Positions 1 through 7,250 of a DNA stretch of 12,420 bases are shown here, piece after piece. The translations under genes were made by a program, and so were the position numbers. Each line of letters opens with the position of its first letter. The stretch's first letter is position 1. The notes under the pieces were generated by a model, which made no database searches, was not told the DNA's origin, and saw nothing but the letters and a program-made list of their open reading frames with translations. The stretch is from Euryarchaeota archaeon UBA557 (GTDB lineage: Archaea > Thermoplasmatota > Poseidoniia > Poseidoniales > Thalassarchaeaceae), in contig DARI01000018.1 of NCBI GenBank assembly GCA_002503285.1, forward strand, positions 1,745 to 14,164, given 5' to 3'.

Positions 1-73
1 CATAAGTACTTTTGTTTAGGTGCTATTCTATTTTATTCAATAAAAATATTTGAAATTATTATTTTATTTACAA

Positions 74-80
74 TCTATAA
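74..80 (+). promoter_or_regulatory. possible TATA element for the RaSEA-like gene
   Basis: The bases tctataa lie 23-29 bases before the ATG at 103, inside a very AT-rich leader (1-80). This is the distance expected if the transcript starts at or next to the ATG, that is, a leaderless archaeal mRNA. No Shine-Dalgarno precedes the ATG, which fits. The whole leader is AT-rich, so such elements occur easily by chance. Confidence 0.3.
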
Positions 81-102
81 CTTTCGGCAGTCTCAATACT
101 GT

Positions 103-1254
103 ATGTCCTACCCATTACACATGGCATCGACTTCCGGATTACTCGGAGATGGAAAAAAAGCCAAGAAAATTCATCATTTAATCAAAGCACCTGAGAATAC
201 TCCATTCTCAGTTTCCAGAAGAGAATCATGGGATGCAGATAAGCCCGCAGTAGTCTACATAACTCCTGAAAACCTTCCTGATGGTACTCCATGTACTGCC
301 GCAACTGTAATTCTTAGGACAAAAGGATGTGTATGGTGGTGGAAATCTGGGTGTACCTTTTGTGGATATTTTAATGATGTAAGGGATGATGTTACATCTG
401 CTAATCTATTTGCACAGTGGGAAGAAGCAAAACGGCAAACGAAAGATTTTGCAGGATGTACCATGATTAAGGTTTATACTTCAGGAACATTTTTTGAGGA
501 TAGAGAAATTCCTGTAGATTTTCAAGAAGCAATTCTTGTCGAAACACATGAAAGAGGCATGCACTTAGTTGTAGAAGCACAAGCACAACTTTGTTATCCT
601 GACAAGCTTGCTTGGTTAGCAGAAAAACATCCTGGATGTACCGTAGCACTTGGTTTAGAAGCATATGATGATGTTGTACTTAGATTTCACGTGAACAAGG
701 GTTTTTCAGTAAAACAATGGCATAAAGCAGTTGATTTGCTAAGAGAAAATAATCTTAGAGTAAAAACATATTTAATTTTTAAACCACCATTTATGTCAGA
801 AGGTGACGCACTAAATCTGACTACTAAATGGGTAAAACAAGTTGCACCACATTCTGATGAAGTTTCGATAAATCCAATGAACATCCAAAGAGGTACGATT
901 GTAGATAGATTATTTAGAAATAGGGAATTTAGGCCTCCATGGCTTTGGTCATTAGTTGATATGATTCAAAATACTCATGAAGAGATATCCAAACTAGAAT
1001 GCCGCACTATCGTTCATCCAACGGCTGGTGGAAGGATAAGGGGTGCACATAATTGCGGATCATGTGATGAAGATATTGTTGCGGCCATAGAAAGATATTC
1101 AGTTTCAAGTAACTTAGATGAATTCTCTGATATAGATTGTGAATGCAAAAGAGTTTGGAAATCCGAAATTGAAAATGATAGTATGTTACCAACAATTCTA
1201 GGTTCTGGTGTTGAAAGAAGAGTTTCTCGAGTAGACACAGTTCGTGCTCCTTGA
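103..1254 (+). CDS. RaSEA-like archaeosine-biosynthesis radical SAM protein
   Basis: This is a 383-residue radical SAM enzyme of the Elp3-like superfamily, best matched to RaSEA. RaSEA works with ArcS: ArcS adds lysine to preQ0 at position 15 of tRNA, and RaSEA cleaves that adduct to give archaeosine. Visible evidence is the cluster motif with Cys76, Cys84 and Cys87 inside CVWWWKSGCTFCGYFND. Downstream are a TSGTFFEDREIP segment (126-137), a VEAQ segment, and a late Cys pair in HNCGSCDE (316-323), all of which I associate with this family. Two more cysteines (346, 348) lie in the C-terminal part. The length is close to that of known RaSEA proteins. The start at 103 is preferred; a second Met at residue 7 is possible, and neither has a Shine-Dalgarno. 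ArcS is not in the window. Another archaeal Elp3-like radical SAM protein is the main alternative. Confidence 0.8.
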   Translation: MSYPLHMASTSGLLGDGKKAKKIHHLIKAPENTPFSVSRRESWDADKPAVVYITPENLPDGTPCTAATVILRTKGCVWWWKSGCTFCGYFNDVRDDVTSANLFAQWEEAKRQTKDFAGCTMIKVYTSGTFFEDREIPVDFQEAILVETHERGMHLVVEAQAQLCYPDKLAWLAEKHPGCTVALGLEAYDDVVLRFHVNKGFSVKQWHKAVDLLRENNLRVKTYLIFKPPFMSEGDALNLTTKWVKQVAPHSDEVSINPMNIQRGTIVDRLFRNREFRPPWLWSLVDMIQNTHEEISKLECRTIVHPTAGGRIRGAHNCGSCDEDIVAAIERYSVSSNLDEFSDIDCECKRVWKSEIENDSMLPTILGSGVERRVSRVDTVRAP

Positions 1255-1344
1255 GTGAGAGTATGGACTTCATTCGCCTAATGCTTAAGGGTCAATCTTG
1301 ACTGGTTATGGATATCTCAGACGTGGGGATGTTAGGGTATCGAT

Positions 1345-1623
1345 ATGACAGATAATACTTCAGATAAAATAGGTCAGTTTCTACAAGGCGAGAAAGAACC
1401 TTCTTCCTCATGGGTAATACTAGTTATTGGAATAGCAGCATCACTTTCATTTTTAGTAATTTATAATATACTTTATCCGGGGCAAGATCTCCCAGTTATA
1501 TCATCAGCCCTACCTATGTTCGAAGGAGTATTTGACTCAGGAATATGGTTCTTCATATTAGGCGCAATGATAGGCGCTTTTGCGATTATAGGAACTATTT
1601 TGACCGAGGCAACAATTGAGTGA
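1345..1623 (+). CDS. small two-helix membrane protein upstream of the oxidase-like gene
   Basis: I do not recognise this 92-residue protein. It has a hydrophilic N-terminus (1-21) and two hydrophobic helices at about 23-44 and 65-87, joined by a short loop with several prolines. It ends with TGA at 1621-1623, which overlaps the Shine-Dalgarno of the next gene (1622-1627), so the two are very probably translated together. Because the partner resembles heme-copper oxidase subunit I, this could be a small accessory subunit. That is inference from position only; no cysteine or histidine ligand is present. A 90-base spacer separates it from the RaSEA-like gene, and no clear Shine-Dalgarno precedes its ATG. 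Confidence 0.7.
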   Translation: MTDNTSDKIGQFLQGEKEPSSSWVILVIGIAASLSFLVIYNILYPGQDLPVISSALPMFEGVFDSGIWFFILGAMIGAFAIIGTILTEATIE

Positions 1624-1627
1624 GGTG
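1622..1627 (+). promoter_or_regulatory. Shine-Dalgarno deciding the start of the oxidase-like protein
   Basis: GAGGTG lies 6 bases before the ATG at 1634. The earlier in-frame ATG at 1616 has no such site and would overlap the preceding gene. The start is therefore placed at 1634. The site spans the stop codon of the preceding gene, a typical translational-coupling arrangement. Confidence 0.7.
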
Positions 1628-1633
1628 TTAATT

Positions 1634-3313
1634 ATGGATACAATATTATCAGTTTTAGCAGTTTTTTGGGTTTTAATTATAGTTTCATATCTATTAATGG
1701 AGAAGGGATTGGGAATATTCGGCCAAGTTACCCGTGGATTAACCATGTTCCTTCTCGAGAAAGCATTGGGTCCAGGTTCTGATCTTGTCGAAGGTAGAAA
1801 AGGCTCGGGATCAATGGTTTGGATAATACAAGGGGTCGTTTGGTTATTTATTTCTTCAACATTAACTTTCATTGGACTTTGGCTTGCTCACGATCCAGTT
1901 GCATTACACAGTCTCGAAGCATGGGGATATCATCCTGTTTCATCTGAATTATTCTATGCAGGAAAATTTGCTGCACTCTTTGGATGTGTTGGAATGTTCA
2001 TCATAGGTACAGGATTACATATTTTACCTAATTTATTGGAAGTAAACCTAGCAAGTGAGAAGAATGCAGTATTGACATCCTTTGCTTGGACATTATCTGT
2101 TATAATTTTAGTAATAGGTTCACAAAATAATGAAATCGGTCCTGTTAATGTGATATTATTAGGAACTGGTTTGAACTTAGTAGTAACAATCGCAATAATT
2201 GCTAATCAATTATTGACAAAAGCATCGTCAACTGTTGAATTAGCAACTCCGGGATGGTTAATTATATTCGGATTAATTGGTAACCCAATTGCTGTAATTT
2301 CAGTATTTTTATCTGGCGAATATGATTCTGGACTCGGTCAATGGTTAGTTTACCATCTAAGCGGTGCAACTTTCTTCTTTTCTTCAATTGCTGGAATCTC
2401 CTTATACTCAGCTAGTTTTGGTTCCGGAAATCCACTTTGGTCACGAACTGTTGCTGGAGTAGTTATACTTGGTACAATATTCACAATAAATCCATTTGGT
2501 AATTCAGATCCAAGTATGGCAATAGATATGTTGGGACTAACTTCAGCAGAATTAATCCTCTCTCATCAGGATAATGTTGCCGGTTCTTTCCTAATGGCAC
2601 TAGCAATAATTCCAATAATTGCACTTTCTTCAAATATTCTAATTACTCTTCGAGGAACTGATATATTTGTTGAGAATCCAGATTCAGCAGGAATTCCAGA
2701 AATAAATTTCGGTGCTTGGATGTTATTACCGCTGGGAGTAGCTTCATTATTCATACAAACAGACACTTTAAGTGGTACAAATGAGTTAGTTGGAATTTCT
2801 AATATTTTGCATCTAATGGTTATTTGGACAATTCTTATTCCTCTATCTATGGGGGCTGCTATACAGGTTTTACCTTCAGTAAGTGGAAGATATCCACTTT
2901 CTCAAAATAGAGCCAGACTAGCATTTTGGATGATATCTGCTGGTGCTTTATTTGGGCTAGTTTTGACAATGATGTCAGATATTGCAGATGTTGTTTTGAT
3001 TGAAGCATCCATTGAAGGACAAAACGCTTTATCTCATACTTTGAGAAAGGCCGGTTCGGTAATATTTTATGGTACAGTATTGGGATCAATATTCCACTCC
3101 ACAAATTTATTCAGTGGACTTTACAGAGGTTCCAAAGTAAGTTCAACCAAATCTCCTTCAGAAACCACATTTAAGATCGATTTGTTTCCATTAACATCAA
3201 CAACTACTATTCGTAAAATTTTAGCAACTGGTGCAGTTTTGGATACAAAAATCGTTCCAACATTTGAGAGTAAAGAGAGTGGAAATCCTACCTCATTACA
3301 TGAAGAAGAGTAA
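1634..3313 (+). CDS. divergent heme-copper oxidase subunit I-like membrane protein
   Basis: This 559-residue protein has roughly 12-14 membrane helices and a hydrophilic tail (about 500-559). Several stretches fit the cbb3/NO-reductase-like branch of heme-copper oxidase subunit I. Residues 106-135 look like helix 2, with its conserved ...G-x-G...LP ending. Residues 237-272 (YHLSGATFFFS followed by SGNPLWSR) match the GH-x-AV-x-FF...GRP-x-YS-x-R segment around helix 6. Residues 388-432 (HLMVIW, MGAAIQVLPSVSGR, then AFW) match helices 10-11. The metal ligands are mostly gone: there is no HH pair and no HxH pair, and the helix 2 heme histidine is missing. Only His241 and His393 lie near ligand positions, each apparently displaced by one residue. 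Electron transfer or oxygen reduction is therefore doubtful. It follows the small two-helix protein with translational coupling. An unrelated polytopic protein cannot be excluded without a profile search. Confidence 0.6.
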   Translation: MDTILSVLAVFWVLIIVSYLLMEKGLGIFGQVTRGLTMFLLEKALGPGSDLVEGRKGSGSMVWIIQGVVWLFISSTLTFIGLWLAHDPVALHSLEAWGYHPVSSELFYAGKFAALFGCVGMFIIGTGLHILPNLLEVNLASEKNAVLTSFAWTLSVIILVIGSQNNEIGPVNVILLGTGLNLVVTIAIIANQLLTKASSTVELATPGWLIIFGLIGNPIAVISVFLSGEYDSGLGQWLVYHLSGATFFFSSIAGISLYSASFGSGNPLWSRTVAGVVILGTIFTINPFGNSDPSMAIDMLGLTSAELILSHQDNVAGSFLMALAIIPIIALSSNILITLRGTDIFVENPDSAGIPEINFGAWMLLPLGVASLFIQTDTLSGTNELVGISNILHLMVIWTILIPLSMGAAIQVLPSVSGRYPLSQNRARLAFWMISAGALFGLVLTMMSDIADVVLIEASIEGQNALSHTLRKAGSVIFYGTVLGSIFHSTNLFSGLYRGSKVSSTKSPSETTFKIDLFPLTSTTTIRKILATGAVLDTKIVPTFESKESGNPTSLHEEE

Positions 3314-3340
3314 CTTCAATATTGATTTAATGGTTATAAT

Positions 3341-4624
3341 ATGAGAATAGGTTTAGTTGGAAAACCTAATGTCGGTAAATCTACTGCTTTTTCTGCATTA
3401 ACCGAAAATCCTGTTGAAATAGCAAATTACCCATTTACTACTATTGAACCCAATGTAGGAATAGCTTGGCTCCCTTTAAGGGAAGATTGTGCATGCTCAA
3501 AACTCCGTATTAGAAAAGAGAATGAAGGCCGAATGGAAAATAACGATGAAGATCCAAGAAAAGGTAGCATATGTAATCCAAATACTGGATCATGTACTGG
3601 TTTTAAGCGATTAGTTCCTATAACTTTGATAGACGTTGCAGGACTTGTTCCAGGAGCCCACGAAGGAAGAGGTCGTGGTAATCAATTTCTTTCAGATTTA
3701 GCAAGATGTGATGCCCTAATACAGGTTGTAGACACCTCAGGATCAACAGATATAGAGGGTAATCCAATCGGCTCAGATGGCTCAACACCAATAGAAGAAT
3801 ATAATTTTCTTTTACGAGAATTAGACTCTTGGATTAAGGGAATTATCAGTTCAGGTTGGCAAAGAGGGGCAAGAAGAGTTCAATCTGAAGGTGAAAAAGC
3901 ACTTCCACTATACCTTTTGGACCAATTAACCGGAATAGGAGCAAAGGAAATACACGTAATGGCAGGAATCAATGCCGTAAATGAAAAATTCCCTGATTCA
4001 GGAGTCCCTTGGAATTGGGGCGATGAGGAATTGTATACAATCTCCTCATCAATCAGAGCTGCATTATTTCCAATATCTATAGCAGCAAACAAGGCAGATA
4101 GGGCATCTCTTGAGACTTGGGCAGACCTTACAAAATTAGTAAATGAAAATGGAGGAGTCTTGGTTCCAACTAGTGCAGAGGCTGAATTAGCACTTCGTAG
4201 GGCTTCTAGAGCAGGTTTAATATTACACAGCCCAGGAAATTCTAATTTTGAGATAACAGAACAAGGCAATGCCAAGCTATCAAATCCTCAAAGAAAGGGT
4301 TTGAAAAATATTAGTAATTCACTAAATTCTTGGGAAGGAGGGGGATTAATTGGTTTATTATCAGAGATAGTTTTTGATATTCTAGAGCGTCGAGTTTCTT
4401 ACCCTGTTCAAGATGAAACTCATTGGATTGATGGTGAAGGAAATATACTGCCTGACGCTATATTAGTTCCAGAAGGAACCACTGCAAAGGGTCTAGCTTA
4501 TGCTGTACATAGCGATTTAGGTGATGGTTTTATCAGAGCAATAGATGCAATTTCTTCAAGAGTAATTGGTGCTGATTATGAAATTAAAAATGGTGATATA
4601 ATTCGTATCCATGCCAAATCATAG
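3341..4624 (+). CDS. ychF: YchF/Obg-family GTPase, archaeal type
   Basis: This 427-residue TRAFAC-class P-loop GTPase is involved in translation or ribosome-related functions in the YchF/OLA1/Ygr210 family. Visible motifs are the P-loop GKPNVGKST (7-15), switch I NYPFTTIEPN (29-38), DVAGLVPGAHEGRGRG with G3 at 98-101, and G4 NKAD at 250-253. NKAD is the canonical guanine-specific form, unlike the NxxE of bacterial YchF and human OLA1 that switches preference to ATP. A cysteine-bearing insert between switch I and G3 (Cys50, Cys52, Cys78, Cys85) matches the CxC...C...C arrangement of archaeal members, here with a longer hydrophilic linker (53-77). The C-terminus (about 352-427) is a TGS domain ending in NGDIIRIHAKS. 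The gene follows the oxidase-like gene by 27 bases without a clear Shine-Dalgarno. It converges with the next gene, with only 9 bases between the stops. Confidence 0.92.
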   Translation: MRIGLVGKPNVGKSTAFSALTENPVEIANYPFTTIEPNVGIAWLPLREDCACSKLRIRKENEGRMENNDEDPRKGSICNPNTGSCTGFKRLVPITLIDVAGLVPGAHEGRGRGNQFLSDLARCDALIQVVDTSGSTDIEGNPIGSDGSTPIEEYNFLLRELDSWIKGIISSGWQRGARRVQSEGEKALPLYLLDQLTGIGAKEIHVMAGINAVNEKFPDSGVPWNWGDEELYTISSSIRAALFPISIAANKADRASLETWADLTKLVNENGGVLVPTSAEAELALRRASRAGLILHSPGNSNFEITEQGNAKLSNPQRKGLKNISNSLNSWEGGGLIGLLSEIVFDILERRVSYPVQDETHWIDGEGNILPDAILVPEGTTAKGLAYAVHSDLGDGFIRAIDAISSRVIGADYEIKNGDIIRIHAKS

Positions 4625-4633
4625 ATCAGCCTA

Positions 4634-5344
4634 CTAAATTTGTATTACTGGTTCGATAACTAAAACATATGAGACCATTGTCCATTCAATTTCATAATCT
4701 TCGTCAGAATCAACTATTTCTCCTACAATTGGTGCTGGAGGGGCACTAATATCTGCAGTTATTGTGGCACTCCAAGTTCCTCTTCCGAATCCCATATCGT
4801 CCCATTGTTCCCTTATTTCTTGGTCAGTAACATCACTTTGTGTAATATTATCTCCGGTATAATTTTCTGTTACATCCCACCTCATTGTAAATCCTGATCC
4901 TCCTCCACCTGCGCAAGTTCCTTGTTCAGTTAAGTCTTCAAAATCTCCCTCAACTCCACTCAAATCACTAGTTCCATCTACACTATCAGAAAATCCTGGA
5001 CCTGGATCATCGTTATCCATGCAACTAATTGACAATTCAACATAGCCAATATTTATCTCACTACTTATATCGAAAAATGAATCATATGACTCTTCATCTG
5101 CTAGATTTATAGTTTCAGATAAAACTTCAGTAGTCTCTTCGAAACTAATGCTCCACTCACCATTAATTCCACTAGAGTCACCTACCATTTTATCATCAAT
5201 TAATGAAGGCATTACTGCAAAATAAGATGGAAATGCAATCATAAATATTACAGTCCACATCAACATTGTTCTCTTACGAGAAGTATTGACCAGATCTTCA
5301 AAGTCCATAGAATCTATCTTTCGGTCACACTGATGACATTTCAA
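4634..5344 (-). CDS. membrane-anchored hypothetical protein with N-terminal CxxC
   Basis: I do not recognise this 236-residue protein. It starts KCHQCDRK, half of a zinc-ribbon-like CxxC, followed by a basic patch (NTSRKRT) and one hydrophobic helix at about 27-46. The rest is a strongly acidic outside domain rich in Asp, Glu, Ser and Gly, with a Gly run next to Cys143 and aromatic strands near the end (GTWSATI, YEIEWTM). Basic residues before the helix suggest N-in topology, so the acidic domain would face outward. Two cysteines in that domain could form a disulfide. The start is a TTG with an in-frame stop directly before it; the first in-frame ATG (5308) would remove the CxxC. It lies 22 bases after the preceding hypothetical gene and is the last gene of the minus-strand cluster. 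Confidence 0.7.
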   Translation of the reverse strand: MKCHQCDRKIDSMDFEDLVNTSRKRTMLMWTVIFMIAFPSYFAVMPSLIDDKMVGDSSGINGEWSISFEETTEVLSETINLADEESYDSFFDISSEINIGYVELSISCMDNDDPGPGFSDSVDGTSDLSGVEGDFEDLTEQGTCAGGGGSGFTMRWDVTENYTGDNITQSDVTDQEIREQWDDMGFGRGTWSATITADISAPPAPIVGEIVDSDEDYEIEWTMVSYVLVIEPVIQI

Positions 5345-5366
5345 CTACTCTGTTGTAGGTGTAAAA

Positions 5367-5846
5367 TTATTCTTCAGAAAAATCAATATTAGACCACTTA
5401 TTGATATCTATTCCTTCTTTCTTAAACTGTGATTTGGATTTATAAAACTCAGGTTGAAAATAACCAATCATCGAACGCTCTCCAAATTTCCATTTCCAAG
5501 GGCATCTCTTCAATCTAGAACACCATTCATTTAGTAGATTAGTCCAAACCTTTCCTTCTATCTCAGCAGGAACTTCAAAAGATAAAATGGTTATTTTTCC
5601 AGCTGAACCAGGTGTGTGAGACCATGTCCTCATCGATAGCCCAATTGAGTTCCCTTCATCAACAACTAATCCCAATACTCTAACTATTCTGCTGAGTGGC
5701 ATAACTACTGCCCATCTACTGACCATCTTAGTTTCTTCAACCCTATGCATTTTCCAATTACGATGTTCTCCAATTTCTCTCAATGCCCTTATTGCATCGG
5801 TAGGTGTAACACTGACAGGTATTTCGATCAATCGACTGGATATCAT
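5367..5846 (-). CDS. conserved-looking hypothetical protein downstream of L12
   Basis: I do not recognise this 159-residue soluble protein. It starts MISSRLIEIPVSVTPTDAIR, which suggests a strand followed by a helix. It has several Trp residues (NWK, SRW, RTWSH, WTN, EWCSR, PWKWKFGE) and no membrane segment or signal peptide. The start at 5846 is chosen because AGAGGA lies 7 bases upstream. An in-frame ATG at 5873 would add nine residues but has no Shine-Dalgarno. The upstream rpl12 stop is 61 bases away (34 if the earlier start is used), so it may be read through from the ribosomal operon. The many Trp residues and the alternating hydrophobic strands suggest a compact alpha/beta domain, but I cannot name a family. 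Confidence 0.72.
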   Translation of the reverse strand: MISSRLIEIPVSVTPTDAIRALREIGEHRNWKMHRVEETKMVSRWAVVMPLSRIVRVLGLVVDEGNSIGLSMRTWSHTPGSAGKITILSFEVPAEIEGKVWTNLLNEWCSRLKRCPWKWKFGERSMIGYFQPEFYKSKSQFKKEGIDINKWSNIDFSEE

Positions 5847-5853
5847 GTAAAGT

Positions 5854-5859
5854 TCCTCT
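5854..5859 (-). promoter_or_regulatory. Shine-Dalgarno favouring the 5846 start
   Basis: On the minus strand this reads AGAGGA, 7 bases before the ATG at 5846. The earlier in-frame ATG at 5873 has no purine-rich site before it. Neighbouring genes of the cluster show the same spacing. Confidence 0.5.
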
Positions 5860-5907
5860 AGGCCCTCGCCCATGGCGTGTTCGCGTATTGTTAATTATCG
5901 CTGTTAC

Positions 5908-6216
5908 TTATCCAAAGAGAGAACCAAGTCCGTCGAAGCCACCGGCTTCTTCTTCAGGTTCTTCTTCTACAACTGCTTCAGCAGGTGCACTATCTCCACC
6001 GCCGCCAGAAGCAGCAGGGGCAGATGATGCAGCCGGTGCAGCCATAGCAGTAGCCATAGCTTCACTAATATCAACAGATCCAAGTGATGTGATTAAAGCC
6101 TTAATTCGGCCTTTATCCGCATCTACGCCAGCAGCAGTTAATACTCCGCTAACACTTTTTTCGTCAATCTCTTTCTCAGCAGAGTGCAGTAACATTGCAG
6201 CATATACATATTCCAT
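5908..6216 (-). CDS. rpl12: large ribosomal subunit protein L12/P1, archaeal type
   Basis: This 102-residue P-stalk protein forms dimers on L10 and recruits elongation and initiation factors to the ribosome. It starts MEYVYAAMLLHSAEKEID, the characteristic archaeal P1 N-terminal dimerisation and L10-binding region (about 1-58). An Ala/Pro/Gly hinge follows (60-78), then an acidic stretch (EEEPEEE) and the conserved tail GLGSLFG, which binds factors. The ATG at 6216 is preferred over an in-frame GTG at 6225, because the GTG lies inside the Shine-Dalgarno AGGTGA and the family begins at MEY. The gene is 17 bases after rpl10 in the same operon. Length is normal. Confidence 0.96.
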   Translation of the reverse strand: MEYVYAAMLLHSAEKEIDEKSVSGVLTAAGVDADKGRIKALITSLGSVDISEAMATAMAAPAASSAPAASGGGGDSAPAEAVVEEEPEEEAGGFDGLGSLFG

Positions 6217-6221
6217 TTTTT

Positions 6222-6227
6222 TCACCT
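6222..6227 (-). promoter_or_regulatory. Shine-Dalgarno of rpl12
   Basis: The minus strand reads AGGTGA, 5 bases before the ATG at 6216. It is flanked by A runs on both sides (9 A before, 6 after). It rules out the overlapping GTG at 6225 as the start. Confidence 0.75.
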
Positions 6228-6233
6228 TTTTTT

Positions 6234-7250
6234 TTAACCGAAGAGATCGCCAAGTCCACCGAACCCAGCATCTTCTTCTTCCTCTTCTTCCACTTCGGCA
6301 GGAGCCGAGGCGCCTGCATCCGATCCTACCGTTTCAGAGGATACGGTAGCAGCACTAGAAGCAGCACCAAGTGCTGCTGTTAGTTCTTCATCAAGTGCTG
6401 AGGAATCTAGTTGACTGGCTAATGCCAGCATTCGTGCATTTGCACGCATTACAAAGTATTCAGCAGTCTTGTCGTTGACAATACCTGCTTCGACGGCAAC
6501 TGCAAGTGCTTCGCTGCTAGCCTTTGATAGTAATATTGGAGTAGTTTCATTAGAGAACCACCGAGCATTACATGCCAGATTGAAAGCACGAGATGTTGCA
6601 ATAACTACATCATCCCTGAATCCATCTAAGTCCAAATCTAAATCATCTGCTGGCATTAATAAACCATCTTCAATAACCCCAATTAGCATTAATCCAATTT
6701 CTATTGGATTAATTCCTAGTTTCGCTAACATCATTCCAAGATCTGCTGACATAGGTTCTCCAGCATTTACTACAGTAGTATCTTTTGGAATAGCTATTTT
6801 TCCTCTTTCAATTTTAGCAGGAATTCCAACAGCATTGAACTCACCAACTAATGGCCCAGGTGCGAACTCCGTTGGGCCAGCTGGAACTACAATATCGATT
6901 GGAGCCAATTCTCCTTCTTTAGCCGCACGTCCCTGCCGTGTTTTCTTTAATTCATTGAATAATTCGTAAGAATTTAATTTATCACTGTGCACTAAACAAG
7001 GTTGAGTTGCTCCTTCGAAAATAACTTCTAACTCTTCAGCAACACGTCCAGTTTGTAACCAAGCTAATCTAATAAGCGTCTTTTTTGCCATTGTCATAGT
7101 AAGAACGTCTCTGAGAGAACTTCGCATATCTAACATATTTTTTGCTGGTACTCCGCCGATGTCAACTATGCCTACTACTCCGTTACCACTGATAATTTCA
7201 ACCAGTTCATTAACACGGCCTTCTTTCCAAGTAGCTATCTTTGGGATCAT
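6234..7250 (-). CDS. rpl10: large ribosomal subunit protein L10/P0, archaeal type
   Basis: This 338-residue P-stalk base protein binds 23S rRNA together with L11 and carries the L12 dimers. The N-terminal rRNA-binding domain includes IVDIGGVPAKNM and MAKKTLIRLA. The middle carries PAGPTEFAPGPLVGEFN and KIERGKIAIPKDT, typical of archaeal and eukaryotic P0. The long C-terminal helices for L12 dimers precede a hinge rich in Ala, Ser and Val and an acidic run (EEEEEED). The tail GGLGDLFG is nearly the same as the end of L12. Its ATG overlaps the stop of rpl1 (ATGA, 7247-7250), and GGAGGT lies 9 bases upstream, so it is translationally coupled to rpl1. Length is normal for the archaeal family. Confidence 0.96.
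   Translation of the reverse strand: MIPKIATWKEGRVNELVEIISGNGVVGIVDIGGVPAKNMLDMRSSLRDVLTMTMAKKTLIRLAWLQTGRVAEELEVIFEGATQPCLVHSDKLNSYELFNELKKTRQGRAAKEGELAPIDIVVPAGPTEFAPGPLVGEFNAVGIPAKIERGKIAIPKDTTVVNAGEPMSADLGMMLAKLGINPIEIGLMLIGVIEDGLLMPADDLDLDLDGFRDDVVIATSRAFNLACNARWFSNETTPILLSKASSEALAVAVEAGIVNDKTAEYFVMRANARMLALASQLDSSALDEELTAALGAASSAATVSSETVGSDAGASAPAEVEEEEEEDAGFGGLGDLFG

Noticed and set aside
1..3. CAT at the left edge, which would be an ATG of a minus-strand gene leaving the window
   Set aside because: No coding sequence is visible and no Shine-Dalgarno precedes it; three bases cannot support a gene.
24..54. AT-rich palindrome-like arms TTCAA / TTGAA before the first gene
   Set aside because: The arms are only five bases in very AT-rich DNA, so chance is the simplest explanation.
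1616..1633. Earlier ATG of the oxidase-like gene, adding six residues
   Set aside because: It overlaps the preceding gene and has no Shine-Dalgarno, whereas 1634 has GAGGTG at 6 bases.
1558..1872. Open frame on the minus strand opposite the two membrane-protein genes
   Set aside because: It lies wholly opposite genes with clear domain structure, has no recognisable domain, and is explained as a shadow.
3880..4275. 131-residue minus-strand open frame inside the YchF gene
   Set aside because: It is antisense to a well-supported GTPase, has no recognisable motif and no Shine-Dalgarno.
4620..4640. Terminator between the convergent YchF and membrane-protein genes
   Set aside because: Only nine bases separate the stops, with no poly-T run on either strand.
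5888..6349. Plus-strand open frame with low-complexity Ser/Pro/Ala opposite rpl12 and rpl10
   Set aside because: Its composition is the mirror of the Ala/Glu-rich hinges of L12 and L10 on the other strand.
6469..6969. 166-residue plus-strand open frame opposite rpl10
   Set aside because: It is antisense to a well-conserved ribosomal gene and shows no domain.
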